A stretch of 64,000 bases of DNA from a virus. Made by a program: the position numbers and the translations under genes. The notes under the pieces are model-generated. The model searched no databases. It was not told where the DNA came from and saw only the letters and a list, made by a program, of their open reading frames with translations. The stretch lies in the IMG/VR virus record IMGVR_UViG_3300029915_000012, positions 1 to 64,000 of that record; one strand, written 5' to 3'. Shown here in pieces: positions 18,132-26,113 of this stretch; within the stretch, counting starts at the first letter, position 1; every line of letters begins with the position of its first letter.

Positions 18132-18395
18132 TTAATTAAAAATATTATTCAATTTTTTCAATTTAATTTTTCTAATCTCATTTTTTCTATAAAAATAAGT
18201 ATATAAATATTCTTCATCACGTTTAAAAGATGAATAAGCATTTTTATCATCAGATATCAAATACTGATAATCATCATCATAATTAATAATAAAATGAACA
18301 ATATAATATCTATCTTTATGATATATTGAATATGATGTTGTTAAATCTTTTTTACATAATAACTTATCTCCTACATTAAGATTCTGATTCTTCAT
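18132..18395 (-). CDS. Tandem GDKLLCK family protein, copy 15 (last)
   Basis: 87 residues. Starts MKNQNLNVGDKLLCKKDL and ends FYRKNEIRKIKLKKLNNIFN. The family plan is: M-(K/N)-x-Q-(N)-(I/L)-N-x-G-D-K-L-L-C-K at 1-17, a variable aromatic-rich middle with a K-Y-Y core, then Y-F-Y-T-K-x-E-x-R-K-I-K-L-x-K-L. This last copy is the one nearest cas7. Its start overlaps the end of copy 14 by 20 nt. The fold is probably a small beta-barrel plus a C-terminal helix (inference); function unknown. Confidence 0.85.
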   Translation of the reverse strand: MKNQNLNVGDKLLCKKDLTTSYSIYHKDRYYIVHFIINYDDDYQYLISDDKNAYSSFKRDEEYLYTYFYRKNEIRKIKLKKLNNIFN

Positions 18396-18642
18396 AAATT
18401 TTTTCTAATTTAATTTTTCTTTCTTCTTGTTTAGTATAAAAATGTTCAGACATCTCTTTTATGCTAAATGAAAATGGTAATATTCTATCATTTTCATCAT
18501 TAAAATAATAACAATATTCATAAGGACCGTATACTACCATAACAATATAATAATTATCAACATATAAATATTTATTTGCTCCAACTAGAAGATTTTTTTT
18601 ACATAATAATTTATCTTCATCATTAATATCCTGTTTCTTCAT
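18376..18642 (-). CDS. Tandem GDKLLCK family protein, copy 14
   Basis: 88 residues, MKKQDINDEDKLLCKKNL; the conserved Gly of GDK is changed to Glu. Middle YVDNYYIVMVVYG. Tail YTKQEERKIKLEKIYEESES. 20-nt overlap with copies 13 and 15. Confidence 0.85.
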   Translation of the reverse strand: MKKQDINDEDKLLCKKNLLVGANKYLYVDNYYIVMVVYGPYEYCYYFNDENDRILPFSFSIKEMSEHFYTKQEERKIKLEKIYEESES

Positions 18643-18895
18643 AAAGTTTTTCTAATTTTATTTTTCTCTCCTCTTGTTTAGTATAAAAATGTTCATAAAA
18701 AAATCTAACGCTATATCTAAAAGAATAATATTTTTTTTTATCAAATTCTATATAATAACAATAATCAGTATTATTGTCAAATAATTTAATATCATAAACA
18801 ATATAATATTTATTTTTATTAAAACTTGCATATAATTCATTTAAATTTTTTTTACACAATAACTTATCACCTACATTAAGATTCTGATTCTTCAT
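18623..18895 (-). CDS. Tandem GDKLLCK family protein, copy 13
   Basis: 90 residues, MKNQNLNVGDKLLCKKNL at the start and YTKQEERKIKLEKLYEETGY at the end; middle NKYYIVYDIKLF. 20-nt overlaps on both sides. Confidence 0.85.
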   Translation of the reverse strand: MKNQNLNVGDKLLCKKNLNELYASFNKNKYYIVYDIKLFDNNTDYCYYIEFDKKKYYSFRYSVRFFYEHFYTKQEERKIKLEKLYEETGY

Positions 18896-19142
18896 AAAGT
18901 TTTTCTAATTTAATTTTTCTCTCTTCTTGTTTAGTATAAAAATGATTTAGTAATTCATTTTTATTTAAAAAATATGGATATATTCCATTAGATTCATTAA
19001 ATATACAGCAGGCAAAACCTTTAAATGAATCATTCAGAATTTTATGATAAATATAATATTTACATTCTATAAAATGTGTACTATAATTAGCTATTAAATC
19101 TTTTTTACATAATATTTTATCACCTTCATTAAAATTATTCAT
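18876..19142 (-). CDS. Tandem GDKLLCK family protein, copy 12
   Basis: 88 residues, short N terminus MNNFNEGDKILCKKDL shared only with copy 10, and a middle (ECKYYIYHKIL..GFACCIFNESNGIYPYFL) clearly closest to copy 10. Overlaps copy 11 by 8 nt and copy 13 by 20 nt. Copies 10-11 and 12-13 therefore look like a duplicated two-gene block. Confidence 0.85.
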   Translation of the reverse strand: MNNFNEGDKILCKKDLIANYSTHFIECKYYIYHKILNDSFKGFACCIFNESNGIYPYFLNKNELLNHFYTKQEERKIKLEKLYEESES

Positions 19143-19386
19143 AAAGTTTTTCTAATTTGATTTTTCTTTCTTCTTGTTTAGTATAAAAATACTGATGTAA
19201 ATATGATTCACTAAAAAATGGTAATATTGTATTGAATTCTGATCTTAAATCATAAAAATATTCACTATAATCAGTTGAAAAATTTTTAATATCATCTACA
19301 TAATAATATTTATCTTTAATAAATATTTTATCAATCTCCTCTTTACATAATAATCTATCTCCTACATTAATATTCTGTTTCTTCAT
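19135..19386 (-). CDS. Tandem GDKLLCK family protein, copy 11
   Basis: 83 residues, the shortest copy. MKKQNINVGDRLLCKEEI start; tail YTKQEERKIKLEKLYE stops early, giving the 8-nt rather than 20-nt overlap with copy 12. Confidence 0.85.
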   Translation of the reverse strand: MKKQNINVGDRLLCKEEIDKIFIKDKYYYVDDIKNFSTDYSEYFYDLRSEFNTILPFFSESYLHQYFYTKQEERKIKLEKLYE

Positions 19387-19633
19387 AAAGTTTTTCTAAT
19401 TTTAATTTTCTAATCTCATTTTTCATAAAAAAATGACCAACTAAATCATGTTCAGTTAAATAATATGAAAATATATTATTAGATTCACTTATATAACAGC
19501 AGTAAAAATCATTAAAAATACCACTAAACATATTATCATGAAAAATATAATAATCACCTTCTATAATATGGTTACCATAATAAGTTAAATCCTTTTTACA
19601 TAATATTTTATCACCATCATTAAAATTATTCAT
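19367..19633 (-). CDS. Tandem GDKLLCK family protein, copy 10
   Basis: 88 residues, MNNFNDGDKILCKKDL start like copy 12; tail FMKNEIRKLKLEKLYEETEY. Overlaps copy 9 by 8 nt and copy 11 by 20 nt. Confidence 0.85.
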   Translation of the reverse strand: MNNFNDGDKILCKKDLTYYGNHIIEGDYYIFHDNMFSGIFNDFYCCYISESNNIFSYYLTEHDLVGHFFMKNEIRKLKLEKLYEETEY

Positions 19634-19901
19634 AATTTTCTATTTTATCTAATTTTCTTTTTCTTTCTTCTTGTTTAGTATAAAAATATTCATATAAATC
19701 TTCTTCACCACAAAATAATATTAAATTATCATCATCATCAAATAAATAATAATAATAAAAATCCACACCGCTTATAGTATTAGAAATAATATAAATTGAT
19801 ATCATAGCATAATATTTGTCTATTTTGAAATTTTTATTTATATTAATTATATTATATTTACATAATAAATTATCTCCTACTTTAAGATTTTGATTCTTCA
19901 T
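19626..19901 (-). CDS. Tandem GDKLLCK family protein, copy 9
   Basis: 91 residues, MKNQNLKVGDNLLCKYNI; middle Y-rich (DFYYYYLFDDDDNL); tail YTKQEERKRKLDKIENYE. 20-nt overlap with copy 8, 8 nt with copy 10. Confidence 0.85.
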   Translation of the reverse strand: MKNQNLKVGDNLLCKYNIININKNFKIDKYYAMISIYIISNTISGVDFYYYYLFDDDDNLILFCGEEDLYEYFYTKQEERKRKLDKIENYE

Positions 19902-20157
19902 AAAGTTTTTCTAATTTGATTTTTCTTTCTTCTTGTTTAGTATAAAAATATTCACAAAATTCTCCGTAATATCTAAAATTAACAGGTTGATATTGTTCAC
20001 ATATAAGCATATAAATATAATCAGTATAATTATTATTAGTTGGAGTAATTTCACAAACATAATAATATTCAAATTCAATAAGATATGTACTTTCTGAATT
20101 AAAAAGATTTTTTTTGCATAATAATTTATCTCCTACATTAATATTCTGCTTCTTCAT
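19882..20157 (-). CDS. Tandem GDKLLCK family protein, copy 8
   Basis: 91 residues, MKKQNINVGDKLLCKKNL start; middle IEFEYYYVCEITP; tail YTKQEERKIKLEKLYEESKS. 20-nt overlaps on both sides. Confidence 0.85.
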   Translation of the reverse strand: MKKQNINVGDKLLCKKNLFNSESTYLIEFEYYYVCEITPTNNNYTDYIYMLICEQYQPVNFRYYGEFCEYFYTKQEERKIKLEKLYEESKS

Positions 20158-20407
20158 AAAGTTTTTCTAATTTAATTTTTCTTTCTTCTTGTTTAGTATA
20201 AAAATATTTACAAAATTCTTTTTCATCACAACATACCAATGATTCGAAATCGTCTAAATAATAGAAATAATAATCTTTACGAGCTACATTAATAATATCA
20301 ATATATTTAATATAATAATATTTACCTTTTATAATATATGTAGAATTTGATAAAAAACTAATCTTACATAATAACTTATCTCCAATATTAATATTCTGCT
20401 TCTTCAT
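20138..20407 (-). CDS. Tandem GDKLLCK family protein, copy 7
   Basis: 89 residues, MKKQNINIGDKLLCKISF start; middle IKGKYYYIKYIDI; tail YTKQEERKIKLEKLYEEAEY. 20-nt overlaps on both sides. Confidence 0.85.
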   Translation of the reverse strand: MKKQNINIGDKLLCKISFLSNSTYIIKGKYYYIKYIDIINVARKDYYFYYLDDFESLVCCDEKEFCKYFYTKQEERKIKLEKLYEEAEY

Positions 20408-20672
20408 TTTTTAATTTTTCTAATTTAATTTTTCGTACTTCATTTTTAGTATAAAAATAATCATCAAATTCTTCTATATAATAGAAATCTTTATTGGTAT
20501 CATCTATTATATTATATTTATAATAAAGTACATCAATGTCAGCACTCAAAAGTACATCAAAGTCAGCACTCAAAATTATATATTCTACACCTTTCGTTAA
20601 TGTCAGATATGATTTATTAACATCAATTTTACACAATAATTTATCTCCTATATTAAAATTTTGATTCTTCAT
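20388..20672 (-). CDS. Tandem GDKLLCK family protein, copy 6, with internal duplication
   Basis: 94 residues from the ATG at 20672. A longer frame reaches 20750, but the 20672 start gives the family N terminus MKNQNFNIGDKLLCK and the usual 20-nt overlap with copy 5. The middle holds an in-frame 24-bp duplication at 20526-20573 (SADFDVL / SADIDVL). Tail YTKNEVRKIKLEKLKNEEAEY. Confidence 0.85.
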   Translation of the reverse strand: MKNQNFNIGDKLLCKIDVNKSYLTLTKGVEYIILSADFDVLLSADIDVLYYKYNIIDDTNKDFYYIEEFDDYFYTKNEVRKIKLEKLKNEEAEY

Positions 20673-20940
20673 GAAGTTTTTGTAATTTAATTTTTCTAGT
20701 TTCGTTTTTTGTGTAAAAATAAGTATAAATATCTTCATATGAACAAACAATATTCATTTTTTCATTTCCTATGGTCATATAATAATATGCATTATCAATA
20801 TTAAAAAATTTATTATCAATATTAAAAAATTTAATATCATAAACAGTATAACATGAATTTAGTATATAATATTCAAAATTTGGATGAAATATACGTTTAC
20901 ATATTAATTCATCTCCTATATTAAGATTCTGTTCCTTCAT
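20653..20940 (-). CDS. Tandem GDKLLCK family protein, copy 5, with internal duplication
   Basis: 95 residues, MKEQNLNIGDELICKRIF start; the middle repeats KFFNIDN twice through a 21-bp duplication near 20800-20840. Tail YTKNETRKIKLQKLHEESKF. 20-nt overlaps on both sides. Confidence 0.85.
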   Translation of the reverse strand: MKEQNLNIGDELICKRIFHPNFEYYILNSCYTVYDIKFFNIDNKFFNIDNAYYYMTIGNEKMNIVCSYEDIYTYFYTKNETRKIKLQKLHEESKF

Positions 20941-21190
20941 TACCCAACTTTTTTAATTTAATATTCCTAACTTCCTTCTCAGTGTAAAAAAATTCATAAA
21001 TATCTTTTTCATACTGAACTTCTACCTTTACATTATTATCATCAATTATATAAATAAAAGTATAATATTCAGTCTCAAATAAACTATCACTTATAATATA
21101 TTCGTTCCCTTTATGAATAGATATCTTATGATGAATATAATCTTTTTTGCATAATAATTTATCTCCTACTTTAAAATTATGATCCTTCAT
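20921..21190 (-). CDS. Tandem GDKLLCK family protein, copy 4
   Basis: 89 residues, MKDHNFKVGDKLLCKKDY start; tail YTEKEVRNIKLKKLGNEGTES. Overlaps copy 3 by 14 nt and copy 5 by 20 nt. Confidence 0.85.
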   Translation of the reverse strand: MKDHNFKVGDKLLCKKDYIHHKISIHKGNEYIISDSLFETEYYTFIYIIDDNNVKVEVQYEKDIYEFFYTEKEVRNIKLKKLGNEGTES

Positions 21191-21470
21191 TTATTTCATT
21201 TAATTTCATGCTTCTAATTTCATTTTTAGTATAAAAATAAGTATATAAATATCTTTCCATCCAAAATGAATATCGTTCATTATTATCATCAATTATATAA
21301 TAAAAATATTCATTATAATCCACAAAAATATCATTAATTAATCTAATTTCATCAACAACATAATATTTACCTTTTTTAAAAAATAATAATGAAGTATTAT
21401 TAGATACCAATGATTTTAAATCATTTTTGCATAATAATTTATCTCCAATATTAAGATTCTGTTTATCCAT
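21177..21470 (-). CDS. Tandem GDKLLCK family protein, copy 3
   Basis: 97 residues, MDKQNLNIGDKLLCKNDL start; longer middle with FFKKGKYYVVDEIRLI; tail YTKNEIRSMKLNEINEGS. Overlaps copy 2 by 8 nt. Confidence 0.85.
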   Translation of the reverse strand: MDKQNLNIGDKLLCKNDLKSLVSNNTSLLFFKKGKYYVVDEIRLINDIFVDYNEYFYYIIDDNNERYSFWMERYLYTYFYTKNEIRSMKLNEINEGS

Positions 21471-21786
21471 TTATTTTCTGCAATTTCTTATTTCTTAATT
21501 CTTTTTTTTCATAAAAATAATCATGAAAAAAACTTTCAGACCAAAATGAACATGATTTATTCATTTCTCCATTTATATAATAAATATAATCATCTTGTCC
21601 AAATATATGATCACATGTATTCTTATAAGCATATTTATCATCTATTATTTTTATATCAACAATAGAATAATATTTATCTTTTATAAAATGAGAAAATATT
21701 ATTAATTTATCATCACTAATTAAATTTTGAAATAAATCTTTTTTACATAATAACTTATCTCCTAAATTAATATTCTTTTTCGTCAT
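21463..21786 (-). CDS. Tandem GDKLLCK family protein, copy 2 (longest)
   Basis: 107 residues, MTKKNINLGDKLLCKKDL start. It has ~15 extra residues in the middle compared with its siblings. Tail YEKKELRNKKLQKING. 20-nt overlap with copy 1. Confidence 0.85.
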   Translation of the reverse strand: MTKKNINLGDKLLCKKDLFQNLISDDKLIIFSHFIKDKYYSIVDIKIIDDKYAYKNTCDHIFGQDDYIYYINGEMNKSCSFWSESFFHDYFYEKKELRNKKLQKING

Positions 21787-22033
21787 TTTTTAATTTGTTT
21801 AATTTTATTTTTCTTTCTTCTTGTTTAGTATAAAAAACATCATAAAAATCAACTTTACGTAGATATAATAAATTTTTGCTATTTTTTTCTTTTAATGAAT
21901 AAAAATTACTACTATAAAATATGTTAGTATTAACTATTTCATATTCTCTATCTTTATAAAAAACTTCAGTATAATTATAATAACTATTTTTGCATAATAA
22001 TTTATCTCCAATATTAATATTCTGTTTATCCAT
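21767..22033 (-). CDS. Tandem GDKLLCK family protein, copy 1 (first intact)
   Basis: 88 residues, MDKQNINIGDKLLCKNSY start; middle YKDREYEIVNTNIFY; tail YTKQEERKIKLNKLKNDEKEY. It is preceded by the stump of a further copy, overlapping it by 8 nt, so the original array was longer. Confidence 0.85.
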   Translation of the reverse strand: MDKQNINIGDKLLCKNSYYNYTEVFYKDREYEIVNTNIFYSSNFYSLKEKNSKNLLYLRKVDFYDVFYTKQEERKIKLNKLKNDEKEY

Positions 22034-22093
22034 AAAGTGGTTCTAATTTTATTTTTCTATCATGAACTGTTGCTAATGTAAAGTAATTCTAAA
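22026..22093 (-). pseudogene. 3' remnant of a sixteenth GDKLLCK family gene
   Basis: Minus-strand translation gives NYFTLATVHDRKIKLEPLYG then stop, matching the family tail YFYTKQEERKIKLEKLYE. No family N terminus can be found upstream (22094-22216 is noncoding AT-rich DNA with nothing recognisable). Confidence 0.6.
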
Positions 22094-22216
22094 CTAATTT
22101 CATTGTTTTTCACCGAAATTAGAAACTCTGACTCCAACTGTATTCAATTTTCCATTCAATATCAAATATAATCATTTTATTCCGTATTATATGTATTTTT
22201 TAAATTTTTCTTTCAT

Positions 22217-22345
22217 CTATTCATATTTTAATCTGTAACATTTACCACCACTCTTAAATTCTATAACATCAAATCCAATATAAGTCCTTTCATTCACTGG
22301 AATAACCTTCTTTTTAGATCTTTTAATAGTCTTAATATCCTTCAT
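22217..22345 (-). CDS. Small basic protein coupled to RHH regulator
   Basis: 42 residues, MKDIKTIKRSKKKVIPVNE followed by RTYIGFDVIEFKSGGKCYRLKYE, stop TAG. Its ATG overlaps the stop of the ribbon-helix-helix gene (TAATG), so the two are coupled. Basic N terminus; no family recognised. Confidence 0.6.
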   Translation of the reverse strand: MKDIKTIKRSKKKVIPVNERTYIGFDVIEFKSGGKCYRLKYE

Positions 22346-22503
22346 TAAATTTTTAATTTTTCAATTATTATCTTCTCAATATATCCAGAATAATTCTCAA
22401 TCTCATTCTGCTCACAATATCTAACAAACATATCATAAACCCTTGGATCTATCGAAAATGAAATCTTCTTCCTTTTTTGATCATCAGGTATCTTTTTCCG
22501 CAT
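22345..22503 (-). CDS. Ribbon-helix-helix (CopG/Arc-like) regulator
   Basis: 52 residues. KKISFSIDPRVYDMFVRYC is the pattern of an RHH protein: one beta strand (alternating K-I-S-F-S-I) then helix A, with helix B in SGYIEKIIIEKLKI. RHH dimers bind operator DNA through the paired strands. It could regulate the tandem family or itself (inference from position). Confidence 0.7.
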   Translation of the reverse strand: MRKKIPDDQKRKKISFSIDPRVYDMFVRYCEQNEIENYSGYIEKIIIEKLKI

Positions 22504-22605
22504 AATATAATTTTTATCTATTATATGAAAAATAATTTAAAAAGTTATTTTAAATTTTATATAGTAAGATTTTAGTAAAAATATAGCAATTTACGACCTT
22601 AAGTT

Positions 22606-22616
22606 ATTTATATATA
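22606..22616 (+). promoter_or_regulatory. Possible TTTATATATA promoter
   Basis: TTATTTATATATAG 22-32 nt upstream of the RHH gene at 22638; one of several such boxes before plus-strand genes, resembling T4 late TATAAATA promoters. Confidence 0.35.
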
Positions 22617-22637
22617 GAAGAAAAATAACTAAAATAT

Positions 22638-22820
22638 ATGAAATCACCAAAGAAAAATAGAAAATTGTCGATATCTATATCACTAGACGTTAATATTATT
22701 AAACAAATAGATGATAATTTTACAAATAAATCAAAATTTTTAGAATATAGCATAATAGAAGAACTCTGTAAAGATCTAAAATTTAAAGATGAACTAAAAA
22801 ATAAACATATTATACTATGA
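22638..22820 (+). CDS. Ribbon-helix-helix-like regulator
   Basis: 60 residues. RKLSISISLDVNIIKQIDDNFTNKSKFLEYSIIEEL has the RHH strand-helix-turn-helix plan. Divergent from the minus-strand RHH gene at 22345-22503. Overlaps the following endonuclease gene by 4 nt. Confidence 0.7.
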   Translation: MKSPKKNRKLSISISLDVNIIKQIDDNFTNKSKFLEYSIIEELCKDLKFKDELKNKHIIL

Positions 22821-23717
22821 AATTAAAATGGACTTATGAAAAATGTAAAGAAGAAGCTTTGAAATATAATACAAGAGGTAGCTTTAGTTTAAATTCTGGC
22901 TCTGCGTATTTCGCATCTGCAAAAAATAAATGGTTAGACGATATTTGTTCACATATGATTAAATTAAAACATCATGAAGATTATTGGACAAAAGAAATAT
23001 GTTTAGAACTAGCATTAAAATGTAAAAATAGAAAAGAATTTGGTGAAAAATATTATGCTGCTCATAACGTTTCTATAAAAAATAACTGGATAGATGAAAT
23101 TTGTTCTCATATGATACAACCTAACGATTTTTTAAGATGTATATATTCTTATGAATTTAGTGATAAGAATGTATATGTTGGCTTGACATATAATTTAAAA
23201 AATAGAAATAGTAGACATTTCAATGAATATAATAATAGTATTGTATATAAATATTTTAAAGAATTTAAATTAAATCCAACACTTATTCAATTAACAGATT
23301 ATTTAAATATTAGTGATGCAAAAATTATGGAAGAAACACATTTAGAAATATATAAAAAAAAATGGTTGGATTATTTTAAATACAGCGAAAACAGGAAGTT
23401 TAGGAGGAATTACTTTAATATGGACAAAAGAAAAATGTCAAGAAGTTGCATTACAATGCAAAACTAAAAGTGAATTTTACTTAAAATATGCAAGTGCTGC
23501 TGGATCAGCATTAAAAAATGGTTGGATTGATGATATATGTTCACACATGGAAAATAAAACAAAACCTAAAGGTTATTGGAATTATGAAAATTGTTTGAAT
23601 GAAACAATAAAAATAAATAATAAAAAATTATTAAATAGTTCTGGCGCTTATAAATCAATGATTAGAAATAATTGGAAAGATAAGATTTATGATTATATGA
23701 ATTGGAATAAACAATAA
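22817..23717 (+). pseudogene. GIY-YIG homing endonuclease, frameshifted at an A9 run
   Basis: The open part (22817-23467, 216 codons) has two W-(T)-x-E-x-C-x-x-A...W-(L/I)-D-(D/E)-I-C-S-H-M repeats then a GIY-YIG-like core IYSYEFSDKNVYVGLT..R..H. At 23354-23362 there are nine A. Reading on with one A fewer gives KKNGWIILNTAKTGSLGG, the usual end of phage GIY-YIG domains, then two more of the W...ICSHM repeats to a stop at 23717. So a ~300-residue enzyme is broken by +1 nt. Explanations are real inactivation, slippage-dependent expression, or a sequencing error in the homopolymer. Confidence 0.8.
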
Positions 23718-23754
23718 TAATATTTTTATATACAATAAATAAAATTACAATTAA

Positions 23755-25389
23755 ATGATTCAAATAGACGACAAAAAAATATTTTTTCCTCTCAAATACG
23801 AACCAAAATCTTACCAAATTGATGGACTAAATTTTATTAAAAATAGTATATTGACAGGTAAACGTTTTATTTTAGAAAATTTGCCGACTGGGGTTGGTAA
23901 GTCATTCATGGTCATAATGCTAGCCAATTGGTATAAAGGATTCGTGAATCCAGATGCCAAATTTGATATTCTTACAGCATCGAAGGTACTTCAAGGCCAG
24001 TATATCAGAGATTTTCCGTTCATAAATGATTATAGAGGCAAATCTAACTATTATTGTAAAGATTTTGATTGTGATTGCGGTACAGCTAAAGAACTCTGTG
24101 CTATAATGAAAAAACATTGTGATCAATGTCCATATGACATTGCTAAAAATTCCTGGATATCTGGAGATATAGGTTTGAGTAATTTTCATCTATTTGATAC
24201 ATTATCATTATTTCAACCTGATATTTTAAAAAGAAGAGATGGTAATGTACTTATAATTGATGAGTGTCAATCATTCGAAGAAACCTTCTCATCCTATCTT
24301 TCCTCAAAATTAAGTTCAAAAACTTTAAAAAGATGTGGATTTGGATTAAAAGAAATTGAAGAGATTGATAGCAAATATATTTCAAAAATTAAATTTTTAG
24401 ATAAATATTTAGAATTTTTAGAAAGAAAGTTAATACCAATGTTAGAGAAAAAAAGAACTCAATTTGAATCTGATATTGCTGGATCATCAAAATCAAAACA
24501 AAAAGTAGAGTTATCTAAATATTTACAAAATATTGATAGTAAACTATTATCGTTTAAACATTTATTTGATTCACATAAAAATGATCCAGATAATGTAGTT
24601 CTTGATATCAATAAAAATAAGAGTGAAAAAAATTATAGTGGGATAGAGTTGGTAACTGAACATATTTTCGTTTATGAGTACCTAAATCAATATGTATGGT
24701 CTAAATACGATCATATAATTTTTATGTCTGCTTCTGTACTCGATTCTAAAATGTTTAGTTTCATTAATGGATTAGATGAAGAATTAACAAGTTATCATGA
24801 AATGGATTCTCCTTTTGAATTAAAAAATCATCCTATATTTTATATGAAACTTGGTAAAATGTCTTTTTATAGTAAAGAAGAGACTTTTAAGAATCAGATA
24901 CCTTGGATAAAAAAAATATTAGCTAAATATAAAAACAAAAAAGGAATAATTCACACATCAAATTATGAAATAACAGAATGGTTAAAAGAAAATATTATGG
25001 ATGAAAGGTTATTATTTCACACTACTGAAGATAGAAATGAAATTCTTGAAAAACATTTAACAAGTACAGCTCCAACAGTTTTAGTAAGTCCATCTATGAT
25101 GGAAGGAATTTCTTTAGATGATGAATTAGCTCGTTTTCAAATAGTGTTAAAAATATCATTCGCAAATTTGGGTAGTAAAAAAATTAAAGCAAGACAAAAA
25201 ATGATGCCTGAATGGTATAGCTGGAATGCATGTGTTCAAACAATACAAGAAGTAGGTAGAGGAATTCGTAGTGAAACAGATTACTGCGATACGTTTATAT
25301 TAGACTCAAACTTTTCAGATTTATTAAAATATAATTCTAATATATTACCTAAGCACTTTACAGATTCTATAAAAGTTTTAAAAACATAA
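23755..25389 (+). CDS. DinG/XPD-like SF2 DNA helicase with iron-sulfur cysteines
   Basis: 544 residues. Walker A LPTGVGKS (~43-50), then GKSNYYC...CDC...C...CDQCPYD (Cys ~101-125) at the place where XPD/DinG helicases hold the 4Fe-4S cluster, followed by SNFHLF as in DinG. Motif II is DECQ (~169-172); motif VI is QEVGRGIRSETD near residue 500. Such enzymes unwind DNA 5'-3'. DinG-type helicases are also the effector helicase (Csf4) of type IV-A CRISPR systems, but this gene is on the opposite strand, 5.7 kb from cas7, so a link is only speculative. Its start is the first ATG, 37 nt after the endonuclease remnant. Confidence 0.85.
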   Translation: MIQIDDKKIFFPLKYEPKSYQIDGLNFIKNSILTGKRFILENLPTGVGKSFMVIMLANWYKGFVNPDAKFDILTASKVLQGQYIRDFPFINDYRGKSNYYCKDFDCDCGTAKELCAIMKKHCDQCPYDIAKNSWISGDIGLSNFHLFDTLSLFQPDILKRRDGNVLIIDECQSFEETFSSYLSSKLSSKTLKRCGFGLKEIEEIDSKYISKIKFLDKYLEFLERKLIPMLEKKRTQFESDIAGSSKSKQKVELSKYLQNIDSKLLSFKHLFDSHKNDPDNVVLDINKNKSEKNYSGIELVTEHIFVYEYLNQYVWSKYDHIIFMSASVLDSKMFSFINGLDEELTSYHEMDSPFELKNHPIFYMKLGKMSFYSKEETFKNQIPWIKKILAKYKNKKGIIHTSNYEITEWLKENIMDERLLFHTTEDRNEILEKHLTSTAPTVLVSPSMMEGISLDDELARFQIVLKISFANLGSKKIKARQKMMPEWYSWNACVQTIQEVGRGIRSETDYCDTFILDSNFSDLLKYNSNILPKHFTDSIKVLKT

Positions 25390-25438
25390 TTAATAATAAT
25401 GAATAATAGTTCATTATTTTTCATTATCTTTATATAAT

Positions 25439-25762
25439 ATGAAAGAGATAGAAGAATGGTTTTATGATTGTAAATTTATTTATTTTAGTTTCAATTTAGA
25501 TATTGAGCCTACAAATAAAATAAATGAATTTAGAATAATAGCAGAATCTGAAATACCTAAGATACCAAATAAATATATATCTGGATTTTATGGATATGTA
25601 GAAAAAGGAATATCATATTGTTGGTTAGATTTAATAAATTGTAACATTATCATGACTGATTATGATCATAGTATTATACCATCTGTATTTGAGTTTAATA
25701 GAACTGATTGGATTAAGAATAAAAGAAAGAAAAAATTAGAAAATATAATTAATAATGTATAA
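25439..25762 (+). CDS. Hypothetical protein with KRKKKLENI tail
   Basis: 107 residues, aromatic-rich, with a C terminus WIKNKRKKKLENIINNV of the recurring R-K-x-K-L type. First of six overlapping plus-strand genes; overlaps the next by 8 nt. Confidence 0.7.
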   Translation: MKEIEEWFYDCKFIYFSFNLDIEPTNKINEFRIIAESEIPKIPNKYISGFYGYVEKGISYCWLDLINCNIIMTDYDHSIIPSVFEFNRTDWIKNKRKKKLENIINNV

Positions 25763-26039
25763 AGTTGGCGATAAAGTTTTTTGCATAAAGGACTGTTACA
25801 GAGAGTTTGATAAACTATTGATTTTTAAAAAAAATTATTCATATTTTATTTACGAGAAAAAAGATTATAATAATATTATTGTAATAAAATACACTAATGA
25901 TGGTTATGGTTGTGATGGTGATGGTTGGTATTCATTTTGGTTCACCCCAAGAATGGAAGATTATGATTTTGATACATATTTTTGTGATTTAAAAGAATTT
26001 AGAAAAAATAAATTAGAAAAAATAATTAAAGAATGTTAG
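25755..26039 (+). CDS. Diverged member of the GDKLLCK family
   Basis: 94 residues. MYKVGDKVFCIKDC at the start and TYFCDLKEFRKNKLEKIIKEC at the end match the ends of the 18-22 kb tandem family; the middle (GYGCDGDGWYSFWF) is unique. Confidence 0.75.
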   Translation: MYKVGDKVFCIKDCYREFDKLLIFKKNYSYFIYEKKDYNNIIVIKYTNDGYGCDGDGWYSFWFTPRMEDYDFDTYFCDLKEFRKNKLEKIIKEC

Positions 26040-26113
26040 TAATTACAAAAGAAGAGATAAAGTTTACTGTAAGAAAAATACAGAAAAAAAAAAATAAAAA
26101 AAAATATTAGAAC
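26037..26113 (+). pseudogene. Truncated GDKLLCK-family remnant
   Basis: The frame reading NYKRRDKVYCKKNTEKKK resembles a family N terminus (YKVGDKVFCIKD) followed by a low-complexity A-rich run and a stop. Probably a decayed copy. Confidence 0.4.

Noticed and set aside
20673-20750. Longer N terminus for tandem copy 6
   Set aside because: It would lie inside copy 5 in another frame and breaks the family start and the constant 20-nt overlap.
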